DNA of 28,016 nt from assembly GCA_016713325.1 (NCBI GenBank), contig JADJPJ010000054.1, positions 1 through 28,016 on the forward strand, written 5' to 3'. A program made the position numbers and the translations under genes. Under the pieces are notes generated by a model that was given only the letters and a program-made list of their open reading frames with translations, was not told the DNA's origin and did not search any database. Positions 7,344 through 14,696 of this stretch are shown piece after piece. Every line of letters starts with the position of its first letter. Position 1 is the stretch's first letter. The DNA comes from Candidatus Flexifilum affinis (GTDB lineage: Bacteria > Chloroflexota > Anaerolineae > Aggregatilineales > Phototrophicaceae).

Positions 7344-9227
7344 ATGAACTACAAAAAGCTAGTGTCTTTACTTGTTGTACTCCTTCTTGTCGTCACCACG
7401 GCAGCGGCACAGGATGCGCCAGGCGAACTCACCATTGGCGCGCTGTGGCTGGATGCGAGCGAATTCTACACAGGCGTCCGGGCGGGCATCGAAGCCGGCG
7501 CGGCGGAGTCGGATATCACGATCAATCTGCTTGGCAACAACAGCCAGGGCGATGCGGCCATAGAAGCGGAACAGATGCAGACGCTCATCGGAGCAGGAGT
7601 CGACGCGATCATCATCTCGGCGGTGTCCGAAACCTCTTCAGTAGCGCTGATCGAAGCGGCATCTGAGGCAGGGATCCCGGTGATCTGCTACAACACCTGC
7701 ATCGCCCAGGAAGACGCCGAGCGGCTGATCTACACCTGGATCACCGGCGACCACTACCAGCAGGGTGCGGGCGTGGGCAAGGCGACGGGCGAATACTTCG
7801 TGGCCGCAGGCGTGGAAGCGCCGCAGATCGCAGTCGTGTCGTGCGAGCGTTACGGCGCCTGCCAGCAGCGCATCGCGGGCTTCACGGATGCCCTCCTGGA
7901 ACTGGTGCCTGGTGCGGTGATTGTCGACAACCAGGAAGCTCTAGAAGTCGACAAGGCCGAAGAAGTGGCGACGAACATGCTGACGGCGCACCCGGACATC
8001 GACGCCTTCTACGGTGAGGCGGGCAACATGGTGGCTGGCGCGGCTGCGGCTATCGAGCTGGCGGGACGTGCAGGCGAGATCGTGGTGTTCGGTCACGACA
8101 TCTCCCCGACGACGGCGCAGCTCCTGCTCGATGGGCAGGTCGTCAAGTACATCAACGCCATGATCGCCGCGGATTTCGGTCGGACGGCGCTTGACCTGGC
8201 CGTGGCCGCGGTGATGGGTGAACCCAGCCCCGGCGTCATCTACAATATGACCCCGAAGGATTTCTTCTCCGACAGGCCCGACGAGGTCGAGGCCTGGTTG
8301 GCCACTCAGAGTGGCGAAGCGGCGGCTGCACCGGAAGAACTGACAATCGGCGCGCTGTGGCTGGATGCGAGCGAATTCTACACAGGCGTCCGGGCGGGCA
8401 TCGAAGCCGGCGCGGCGGAATCAGACCTCACGATCAACCTGCTTGGCAATAACAGCCAGGGCGATGCCGCTATCGAAGCGGAACAGATGCAGACGCTCAT
8501 CGGAGCAGGAGTCGACGCGATCATCATCTCGGCGGTGTCCGAATCCTCGTCAGTGGCGCTGATCGAAGCGGCATCCGAGGCAGGGATCCCGGTGATCTGC
8601 TACAACACCTGCATCGCCCAGGAAGACGCCGAGCGGCTGATCTACACCTGGATCACCGGCGACCACTACCAGCAGGGTGCGGGCGTGGGCAAGGCGACGG
8701 GCGAGTACTTCGTGGCCGCAGGCGTGGAAGCGCCGCAAATCGCGGTCGTGTCGTGCGAGCGGTACGGCGCCTGCCAGCAGCGCATCGCGGGCTTCACGGA
8801 TGCCCTCCTGGAGCTGGTGCCCGGTGCGGTGATCGTCGACAACCAGGAAGCTCTGGAAGTCGACAAGGCCGAAGAAGTGGCGACGAACATGCTGACGGCA
8901 CACCCGGACATCGACGCCTTCTACGGTGAGGCGGGCAACATGGTGGCTGGCGCGGCTGCGGCTATCGAGCTGGCGGGACGTGCAGGCGAGATCGTGGTGT
9001 TCGGTCACGACATCTCCCCGACGACGGCGCAGCTCCTGCTCGATGGGCAGGTCGTCAAGTACATCAATGCCATGATCGCCGCGGATTTCGGTCGGACGGC
9101 CCTGGACCTGGCTGTGGCCGCGGTGATGGGTGAACCCAGCCCCGGCGTCATCTACAATATGACCCCGAAGGACTTCTTCTCCGACAGGCCCGACGAGGTC
9201 GAGGCCTGGTTGGCCACTCAGGGGTAG
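7344..9227 (+). CDS. Tandem-fused periplasmic-binding-type sugar-binding protein (two domains)
   Basis: A single frame of 627 residues encodes two almost identical type I sugar-binding proteins (LacI/RbsB-like fold, PBP1). ATG 7344 follows a GAGGAAAG ribosome-binding site. An N-terminal signal peptide (KKLVSLLVVLLLVVTTAAA, cleavage near AAA-QDA) has no lipobox cysteine, so the protein looks secreted rather than lipid-anchored. Domain 1 is about residues 28-322 and domain 2 about 332-626, joined by SGEAAAAPE. The domains differ at only two residues (I58 to L, T97 to S, numbered in domain 1). Each carries four cysteines in two pairs (ICYNTC, SCERYGAC) that could form disulfides. Binding proteins of this class are about 300-340 residues as single domains. 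It delivers substrate to the RbsA/RbsC-like proteins encoded downstream. Confidence 0.92.
   Translation: MNYKKLVSLLVVLLLVVTTAAAQDAPGELTIGALWLDASEFYTGVRAGIEAGAAESDITINLLGNNSQGDAAIEAEQMQTLIGAGVDAIIISAVSETSSVALIEAASEAGIPVICYNTCIAQEDAERLIYTWITGDHYQQGAGVGKATGEYFVAAGVEAPQIAVVSCERYGACQQRIAGFTDALLELVPGAVIVDNQEALEVDKAEEVATNMLTAHPDIDAFYGEAGNMVAGAAAAIELAGRAGEIVVFGHDISPTTAQLLLDGQVVKYINAMIAADFGRTALDLAVAAVMGEPSPGVIYNMTPKDFFSDRPDEVEAWLATQSGEAAAAPEELTIGALWLDASEFYTGVRAGIEAGAAESDLTINLLGNNSQGDAAIEAEQMQTLIGAGVDAIIISAVSESSSVALIEAASEAGIPVICYNTCIAQEDAERLIYTWITGDHYQQGAGVGKATGEYFVAAGVEAPQIAVVSCERYGACQQRIAGFTDALLELVPGAVIVDNQEALEVDKAEEVATNMLTAHPDIDAFYGEAGNMVAGAAAAIELAGRAGEIVVFGHDISPTTAQLLLDGQVVKYINAMIAADFGRTALDLAVAAVMGEPSPGVIYNMTPKDFFSDRPDEVEAWLATQG
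7425..8309 (+). repeat. Tandem duplication, copy 1 (885 bp)
   Basis: Codon-aligned with 8337-9221 at a constant offset of 912 bases and no indels. By hand alignment I count 30 substitutions, 28 of them synonymous third-position changes. Sixteen of the 30 fall in the first quarter of the unit. Long runs near 7660-7790 and 8000-8155 are identical, which suggests patchy gene conversion. Confidence 0.93.
8337..9221 (+). repeat. Tandem duplication, copy 2 (885 bp)
   Basis: Second copy of the sugar-binding domain, about 96.6% identical to copy 1. It follows a 27-base in-frame linker (8310-8336, encoding SGEAAAAPE). It has no signal peptide of its own and ends at the TAG of the gene. Confidence 0.93.
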
Positions 9228-9258
9228 TCGTCTGATCTTCTAGAACCATTCACAACGT

Positions 9259-9283
9259 TGGCCCCTCTCACATTGAGGGGCCA
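9259..9283 (+). promoter_or_regulatory. GC-rich stem-loop between binding-protein and ATPase genes
   Basis: TGGCCCCTC (9259-9267) pairs perfectly with GAGGGGCCA (9275-9283) around a 7-base loop. No U-run follows, so it is not a classic terminator. CGTTGG just upstream and CCAACG at about 9295-9300 offer an alternative pairing. Stem-loops after binding-protein genes commonly raise that gene's mRNA level relative to the transporter genes downstream, and this position fits. That role is inferred. Confidence 0.6.
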
Positions 9284-9323
9284 GCCTCCTCGTTCCAACG
9301 CTCCAGAATAGGGAAACGATAGG

Positions 9324-10828
9324 ATGACCGACAGCACGTCGCCGGCGCCGCTTCATCTCCAGAACATTCACAAGTTCTATCCTGGTGTAACGGCGCTGGA
9401 TGGGGTCGATTTCGCCGTGCAGGCGGGTGAGATCCGCGCTCTGGTTGGCAAGAACGGCGCGGGCAAGTCGACGCTGATCCGGATCGCCTGCGGTCTGGAA
9501 CAACCCGATCGCGGTAAGCTCCTCATTCAGGGGAAAGAAGTCCACTTCCGAGGGCCTGCTCATGCCCGCGCGCTGGGCATTGAGATTGTCAGCCAGGAGC
9601 TGAACCTCGTGCCGAGGATGAACGTGGCCGAAAACATCTCCCTTGGGAGATGGACAAAACGTGGTGGACGCATTGATTACCGGGCGTTGCGCCAGATCGC
9701 AGTAGAAGCCCTTGCTCGCCTCGACGTCGTAATTGACCCCTCCCTGCCATTGGCAGAACTCAGCCCGCTCAGCAGCAGTTGGTCGAAATCGCGAAAGCAC
9801 TGTCCCGGAACCCCTCCGTTCTCCTGCTGGATGAACCAACTTCCAGCCTGCCCATCACCGAAGTCGATTCTCTGCTTGCCACCGTGCGGCGCATTGCCAG
9901 TCAGGGTGTCGCCATCATCTATGTGTCCCACCGTCTCGCAGAGATCAGCGAAGTCGCCAGCTCGGTCACAGTCCTTCGCAATGGCAGGCTGGTCAGCACT
10001 GCCCCACTTTCGACGCTTAGCGAGCAGGACATCGTTGCGCAGATGGTGGGTGGGGCGATCGAACTGGTAGAAATTGAGACCAAAGACTTCACATCGGCGC
10101 CGGCGGTTCTTCATGTCGATAATCTCACGATAAAGCATCGCATCGAAAATGTTTCGTTTGACCTGCATCAGGGCGAAGTCCTCGGGCTGGCTGGTCTTCT
10201 GGGCACCGGCCGCAGTGAGATCCTTCGCGCAATTGCCGGGTTTGACCACGCATCTGCAGGCCACATTCGGCTCGGAGCAGACGGCAAGCACCAACCGAAT
10301 GTACGGCACATGATCGCGCATGGGGTAGCCCTTACACCAGAAAATCGTCGTGAGGAAGGGATCATGCCATTCCTCGGCGTGCACGAAAACCTGGCTATAG
10401 GTCGTTGGCGTGAGTTTGCGCGGGCTGGGACAATCTCGTGGCCGAAGGTTCGCGCCTCTGCCACAGACTTTATCAAAAAACTGTCCATCAAGACGCCAAC
10501 TCTGGACACGCCGGTGCGTAACCTTTCCGGCGGAAATCAACAGAAGGTCGTCATCGGGCGCTGGTTGGGCGTTGCCGATCGCGTCTTGCTGCTTGATGAA
10601 CCCACACGTGGAGTAGATGTCGAAGCCAAGAGTCAGATCTACGAGATCATTCGCTCTACAGCAGCCCGAGGGGTCAGCATAATTGTGGTGACCAGTGAAC
10701 TTGAGGAGCTGCTCTGGTGCTGCGACTCGATCATTTTTCTGCGTAACGGGAAAGCCTCGCGTAAATATCGCAGGGCGGAACTTTCGGTTGAAACGTTGAA
10801 CTCGTTGGTGAATGGAGAGACCCCTTAA
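9324..10828 (+). pseudogene. RbsA/XylG-like sugar ABC transporter ATPase, one frameshift
   Basis: A duplicated ATPase of the ribose/xylose importer family, about 500 residues if joined. Half 1 has Walker A GKNGAGKST and then loses frame at about 9764-9768. There CCGCTCAG should read CCGGCTCAG to give LSPAQQQLVEIAKAL. The other frame continues with Walker B LLLDEPTSSL. Half 2 has the degenerate P-loop typical of this family (GLLGTGRSE), the signature LSGGNQQKV and Walker B LLLDEPTRGVDV. It powers uptake with the permease that follows 2 bases after its stop. Everything except one missing G is conserved, so a sequencing or assembly error is at least as likely as a real null allele. The pieces are 9324 to about 9766 and about 9767 to 10828. 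Confidence 0.85.
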
Positions 10829-10830
10829 TC

Positions 10831-11844
10831 ATGGAAAAACAGGTCGACATCGCGCCGGGTACGAGGGCAAATGAGCGCTCCAGAACGTCTCCGATCTGGA
10901 CCCTCATTCGCAAAAACCTCAACGAGATCACGTTGCTGCTGGGACTTATCGGGGTCAGCGCCTTCATTACCGCAAACAATGATGTTTTCCTCTCGCCAGC
11001 AAACCTGATCAATGTCCTGAGATCCGCAGCCTTTCTCGGGATCGTGACCTGGGGGATGACTCTGGTGATCATCGCCGGAGAGATTGACGTGAGCGTTGGG
11101 CCAGCGGTCGCCTTTGCGTCCGTGCTGCTCGGCTGGCTTGTGACAAACAATAGCGTGCCACTCGGACTCGGTGCGATTCTGGTTGTGGCCGTCACGACGG
11201 TGGTTGGGCTCACGGCAGGGTATGTGCGCGCCCGCTTCAATGTACCCTCCTTCGTGACGTCTCTGGCGCTGTGGAGCATCTACGACGGCATGAAGCAGGT
11301 GATGTCCAACAATATCCCGATTCCGGTTGATGATGAGGCTTTCAGCATGTGGGGGCGCGGCGATCTGCTTGGCATTCCATACCCGATCATCATCGCCGGT
11401 GTCCTCTTTCTGATCTTCGTCTACATCTCGACACACACCGTATATGGTCGCTCGATTTATGCGGTTGGCGGCAACGCGAAAGCGGCCTACGCCGCTGGGA
11501 TCAATGTGCTGCGCACGCGGGCATCGGTCTTCGCCGTCACAGGAGCTCTGGCCGGACTGACGGGGCTGCTGCACGTTTCCCGCCTGGGAAGCGCCACCGG
11601 ACAGGTGGCCAGCGGCCTGGAGTTCTCGTCGATCGCCGCCGTTGTCATCGGCGGAACTGCCCTATCGGGTGGTCGAGGCAAGATGATCGGATCCCTCATT
11701 GGCGTGCTCTTCATCTCGGTGATCGCCAACGGGCTTGTCCTCATGGGGGTCAATTCTCAGGCCCAGAATGTGGTGCGCGGCGTCCTGATCCTTATCGCGG
11801 TGCTGGTCAACGTGGTCTTCAAACGTGAAAGCAAAGAGATCTAG
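10831..11844 (+). CDS. RbsC-like sugar ABC transporter permease
   Basis: A 337-residue inner-membrane permease of the BPD_transp_2 family. After a hydrophilic N-terminus it has a series of hydrophobic segments, starting with ITLLLGLIGVSAFIT. Characteristic family stretches are visible: WGMTLVIIAGEIDVSVG, VPSFVTSLALWSIYDG, YAVGGNAKAAYAAGINV and VVIGGTALSGGRG. It forms the channel for the substrate delivered by the tandem binding protein and is energised by the adjacent ATPase. Only one permease gene is present, so the channel is presumably a homodimer. The frame is intact and the gene sits 2 bases after the ATPase stop. Confidence 0.93.
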   Translation: MEKQVDIAPGTRANERSRTSPIWTLIRKNLNEITLLLGLIGVSAFITANNDVFLSPANLINVLRSAAFLGIVTWGMTLVIIAGEIDVSVGPAVAFASVLLGWLVTNNSVPLGLGAILVVAVTTVVGLTAGYVRARFNVPSFVTSLALWSIYDGMKQVMSNNIPIPVDDEAFSMWGRGDLLGIPYPIIIAGVLFLIFVYISTHTVYGRSIYAVGGNAKAAYAAGINVLRTRASVFAVTGALAGLTGLLHVSRLGSATGQVASGLEFSSIAAVVIGGTALSGGRGKMIGSLIGVLFISVIANGLVLMGVNSQAQNVVRGVLILIAVLVNVVFKRESKEI

Positions 11845-11901
11845 TGCGGACGCCGTTCGTTGGTCGCTGCGTCATGAGTCAGATTCGCAAGGTGTGGATG
11901 T

Positions 11902-12953
11902 ATGGATATTCCCTCGATGATGAATGCGGTCGTCCTTGAGGCGCCGCAACATCTGGTCTTTAAACAGATCCCCGTTCCTCAGCCAGATGCGGGCTGGGTA
12001 CTGCTCAAGGTCGGTGCGGTGTCGATTTGCGGCTCGGATGTGCTGCGGGTCTGGAGCGGACACGCACGCGTTCTGCCGATCGTCCTGGGGCATGAGTGCG
12101 CCGGAACCGTCGTCTCTGTGGGAGCAAATGTCGACGAAGCACTCATCGGGCGACGTTTTGCCCTCATCCCGCTGATCCCCAACATGGAGTCGCCGATCAG
12201 CGACATGGGCTACTCTTCCTCCCCTGGCTATTCCTTCATCGGCTCTCGGATCAACGGTGGCTTCGCGGAGTATGTCACCGTTCCGGCCGGCAATATCATC
12301 GAACTACCTAATGATGTTCCCATAGAGCATGGCGCCCTGCTGGAACCCTGCACAGTGGCCTATCACGCACTCAATCGAGGCGGCGGCACCAGTGGAAAGT
12401 CGATCGCGATCTTTGGCGTCGGCTCGATCGGCCTGCTAACGACACAGGTGGCGCGTGCGCTTGGGACGCCGCAGATCATCGCCATCGACATCGACGATCA
12501 CCGCCTGGAGTGGGCCGCGCGCTTCGGCGCGCACATCACCGTCAATGCGCGCAACACAAATGTGGTGGCGGACACCATGCGACAGACTCTGCACGGTGCG
12601 GACATGTCGGTCGAAGTTGCTGGGAACCCGGCAACGCTCATGCAGGCGGTACTCAGCACACGACCGGCGGCGACGTGGTACTGGTAGGCAACCAGCCGGT
12701 CTCGCAGCAGATCTCGCTCGACCTGATCGAGCAGTTCATGCGCCGCCAGTTGAACATGCACGGCTCATGGATGTCCTACTCGATCGGCTTCCCAGGCATG
12801 GAATGGCAGGGTGTTCTCGATATGATGAATGCCGACCAGATTCAACTCGACGAAATGATCACGCATCGCATCCCGCTGGACGCCCTACCCACGATGTTCG
12901 AGCAGATTCATCAGGGTGCTCTGGAATACCGCAAGATAATGGTGCTGCTCTAG
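11902..12953 (+). pseudogene. GatD-like zinc-dependent polyol dehydrogenase, one frameshift
   Basis: A medium-chain dehydrogenase/reductase, about 350 residues when joined, resembling galactitol-1-phosphate 5-dehydrogenase. The likeness includes FIGSRINGGFAEY and, near the C-terminus, MHGSWMSYSIGFPGMEW. Catalytic zinc ligands are present: C43 (SICGSD), H64-E65 (LGHECAG) and E148 (LLEPC). The NAD-binding motif is GVGSIG (172-177). The four cysteines that normally bind the structural zinc are missing (residues 94-110 read NMESPISDMGYSSSPGY). One base is missing near 12660, before TGGDVVLVGNQ, so the frame breaks; the pieces are 11902-12687 and about 12660-12953. AAGG 9 bases before ATG 11902 supports the start. 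It would oxidise a polyol or polyol phosphate to a ketose. Confidence 0.82.
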
Positions 12954-13029
12954 CCTGCGAAGCTGCGAAGCTGACAGGGTGACTTAAGGTGTACCCCATT
13001 GTCAATTTGCTGAGGTTTTTGATGTGTGA

Positions 13030-13183
13030 GGATGCTTCAGGGCAGTCAGGCAGAGGGAACTCCCAACCATGCCTAGTTTTTGGCACTCTACCCCTCAGGT
13101 CCATATCAGCCGAAGCGAGCCCTGACAGAGCACCTGTCAGGGCTTTTTTCTTGCCTGGGCGTGTTCAGATCCTGTCAGGATGT
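13030..13183. repeat. Dispersed repeat carrying a terminator, copy A
   Basis: About 154 bases that match 25321-25468, clearly related by eye with a few small indels. The conserved blocks are AACTCCCAACCA, CACTCTACCCCTCAGGTCCA, AGCCGAAGCGAG, the hairpin plus T-run, and CAGATCC(C/T)GTCAGGATG. It lies just after the polyol dehydrogenase. The two copies have unrelated flanks, so this is a mobile or duplicated module. Confidence 0.75.
13119..13152 (+). terminator. Strong intrinsic terminator closing the plus-strand operon
   Basis: GCCCTGACAG (13119-13128) pairs perfectly with CTGTCAGGGC (13134-13143) around the loop AGCAC, followed by six Ts and then CTT. It is 166 bases after the dehydrogenase stop and correctly oriented for the catabolic operon. 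It forms part of repeat copy A. Confidence 0.85.
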
Positions 13184-13524
13184 TGACTTTAGATGTGCAG
13201 TAATTCCCGGTTCCAGATCCAATACATCGATTCTCCTTCGATACTCAAGGTGGCTCGAACCGTTTTTTGTTGAAATTGGTTAAGCTCATTGGAGAATCCC
13301 AGAGCCGCAGCAAAACAAACACATATCTTGTTGGTTCTTCTTGCTTCGGCAAGTGAGAACCTCATCAGATTGTGGGTTCTGGATACTGAAAGAACCACTG
13401 AAACTATCGAATGCCATCGCCCGTGATCAGATTAGTGCTGTATCTCTCCTAAAAGAATCCAGCATCTTTCCCAAAATGGCTCCAGTAAATCGCTCATACT
13501 CTAGCTCACGCACGGATCAAAGCG
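13184..13524. other. Gene-free, AT-richer gap between convergent operons
   Basis: No credible gene. It is visibly richer in A and T than its surroundings. It contains one strong hairpin at 13333-13361 but no U-run on either strand. It separates the end of the sugar operon (plus) from the end of the glycosyltransferase/kinase operon (minus). Confidence 0.4.
13333..13361 (+). other. Stable hairpin with UUCG tetraloop
   Basis: GGTTCTTCTTGC (13333-13344) pairs with GCAAGTGAGAACC (13349-13361), 12 pairs with one bulged base. It is closed by a C(TTCG)G tetraloop, one of the most stable RNA loops when read on the plus strand. No T-run follows on either side. It may act as a bidirectional RNA end or stabiliser between the convergent operons. 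Confidence 0.5.
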
Positions 13525-14696
13525 CTACTCGACCGGAATCGTCATCCCCTGATTCAGACTCGCCAACATCGCTGGCAGCATTTTCCACGAGGTAGGCCGG
13601 AAGGCATAGACGCACAACAGGCGGAGAGTCGATGCATCTTGATAGGCAGGCAAGCGATCGAGAATTTCCTGGTCCGGTGCGTAGCCTTCCAGAAAGGTGC
13701 CGGAAGCCGCTTGCGAATGGACAAAAGAGACATCTCCCATCAGGGCACGCAGCTCGAAGTGCGCAAGCGCATTCGCAACGTCAAGCGCCGCTTCCCCTGC
13801 GGTGAGCGTGTCAAAGTCGAGCAACCCGATCTGCCCGCCGCCGTCCCAGAAGATCTGTTTGTCGTAAAAATCCCGATGGAGCAAGCGCGCCGGAGTCTGG
13901 GCGGTCATCAAGCGTTTCACCACTCGGGCAGCCTGAACAGCCACCTGATCCGCCCATTGCGGCACATACTCCCTCAGCATACGCATCCAGTTCTCGACGA
14001 CGGCGACCTCGGCGGTGGCCATGTGGCGACCAATCCCCTCAGGGAGAGGCAGATCGTGCAGGTTGCGCAGCGCCCTGCCAGCAGCGAAAGATGCGTCCAG
14101 ATAACCGGCTTCGTGGGGGAGATCGTGAAGGGAGGTCCCTGCCAATGCCGACCAGACGGTGACTCCGCGCCGAATGTCAGCATCCAGCAGGCGCGGGATC
14201 GCGAAGCTGCGCCCGGCAAGGCGTTCCAGAGCAGCACAGTTCTCAACCAGTCCATTGACGCGATCCGGCGGAACGATCTTCGCAAACTGTGTCTGACCGT
14301 CGCTGTTCAGGCGCACCACTGCCCTTCTTTCGGGACGGTGAACGAATAACCGAGCACCGGGGGTGGCGAGGAGAGGAGGGAGACCAGTTAGCTTGCGGTC
14401 GGCGCCACGTCCCTGAAGAAGGATGGAGATCACGTCCCGACCGATGATTGAAGACGGAGCTTCCGGCGAGCGGCGGCCGGTCTCGTCCGCGACCTCTTTC
14501 AGGCGACCGACGTCCGAGAACCACTGCCCAGGCACGATTTCTCCGGTGTCGCTGATGTATTCAAAGGCCAAGGCTGTTCCCCCGACCGGGGCCAGGACCG
14601 GCGCAGGGTCAGCCGGCAGGAACCTAGCCCCAAATGCGCAGCCTCTTCGGAGGTGAGAAGCAAGTGATGAAGTCTGGTAAGCAAATCAGCCGGCAT
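13525..14696 (-). pseudogene. APH-fold phosphotransferase, last gene of the minus operon, one frameshift
   Basis: A kinase of the aminoglycoside-phosphotransferase fold, about 390 residues when joined. The catalytic loop HRDFYDKQIF is followed by the metal-binding LLDFD. The position normally held by Asn in HxDxxxxN is Gln here. The N-terminus begins at ATG 14696 (MPADLLTRLHHLLLTSEEAA). A lost G in the run at 14628-14631 then shifts to the frame reading ARFLPADPAPVLAP and on to the uninterrupted part (13525-14571). ATG 14696 lies inside the end of the preceding gene (stop 14686-14688), so translation is probably coupled. The substrate is unknown; the context suggests a sugar or glycolipid intermediate rather than an antibiotic. 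Confidence 0.78.

Noticed and set aside
8550..9008. Long minus-strand frame opposite the second sugar-binding domain
   Set aside because: It is a His/Arg/Asp-rich shadow of a highly constrained coding strand. The clear gene is on the plus strand.
7344..9227. Duplication as an assembly artefact
   Set aside because: The copies differ by 30 substitutions, nearly all synonymous, so they are two genuine diverged units. An artefactual duplication would give identical copies.
12859..13104. Minus-strand frame starting MDLRGRV, also seen at 25391
   Set aside because: The shared start comes from the dispersed repeat. The frames diverge outside it, and the copy A frame has no sensible protein character.
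13119..13143. CRISPR or phage attachment site
   Set aside because: It is a single hairpin with a T-run, and the repeat occurs only twice, 12 kb apart. There are no spacers and no integrase gene nearby.
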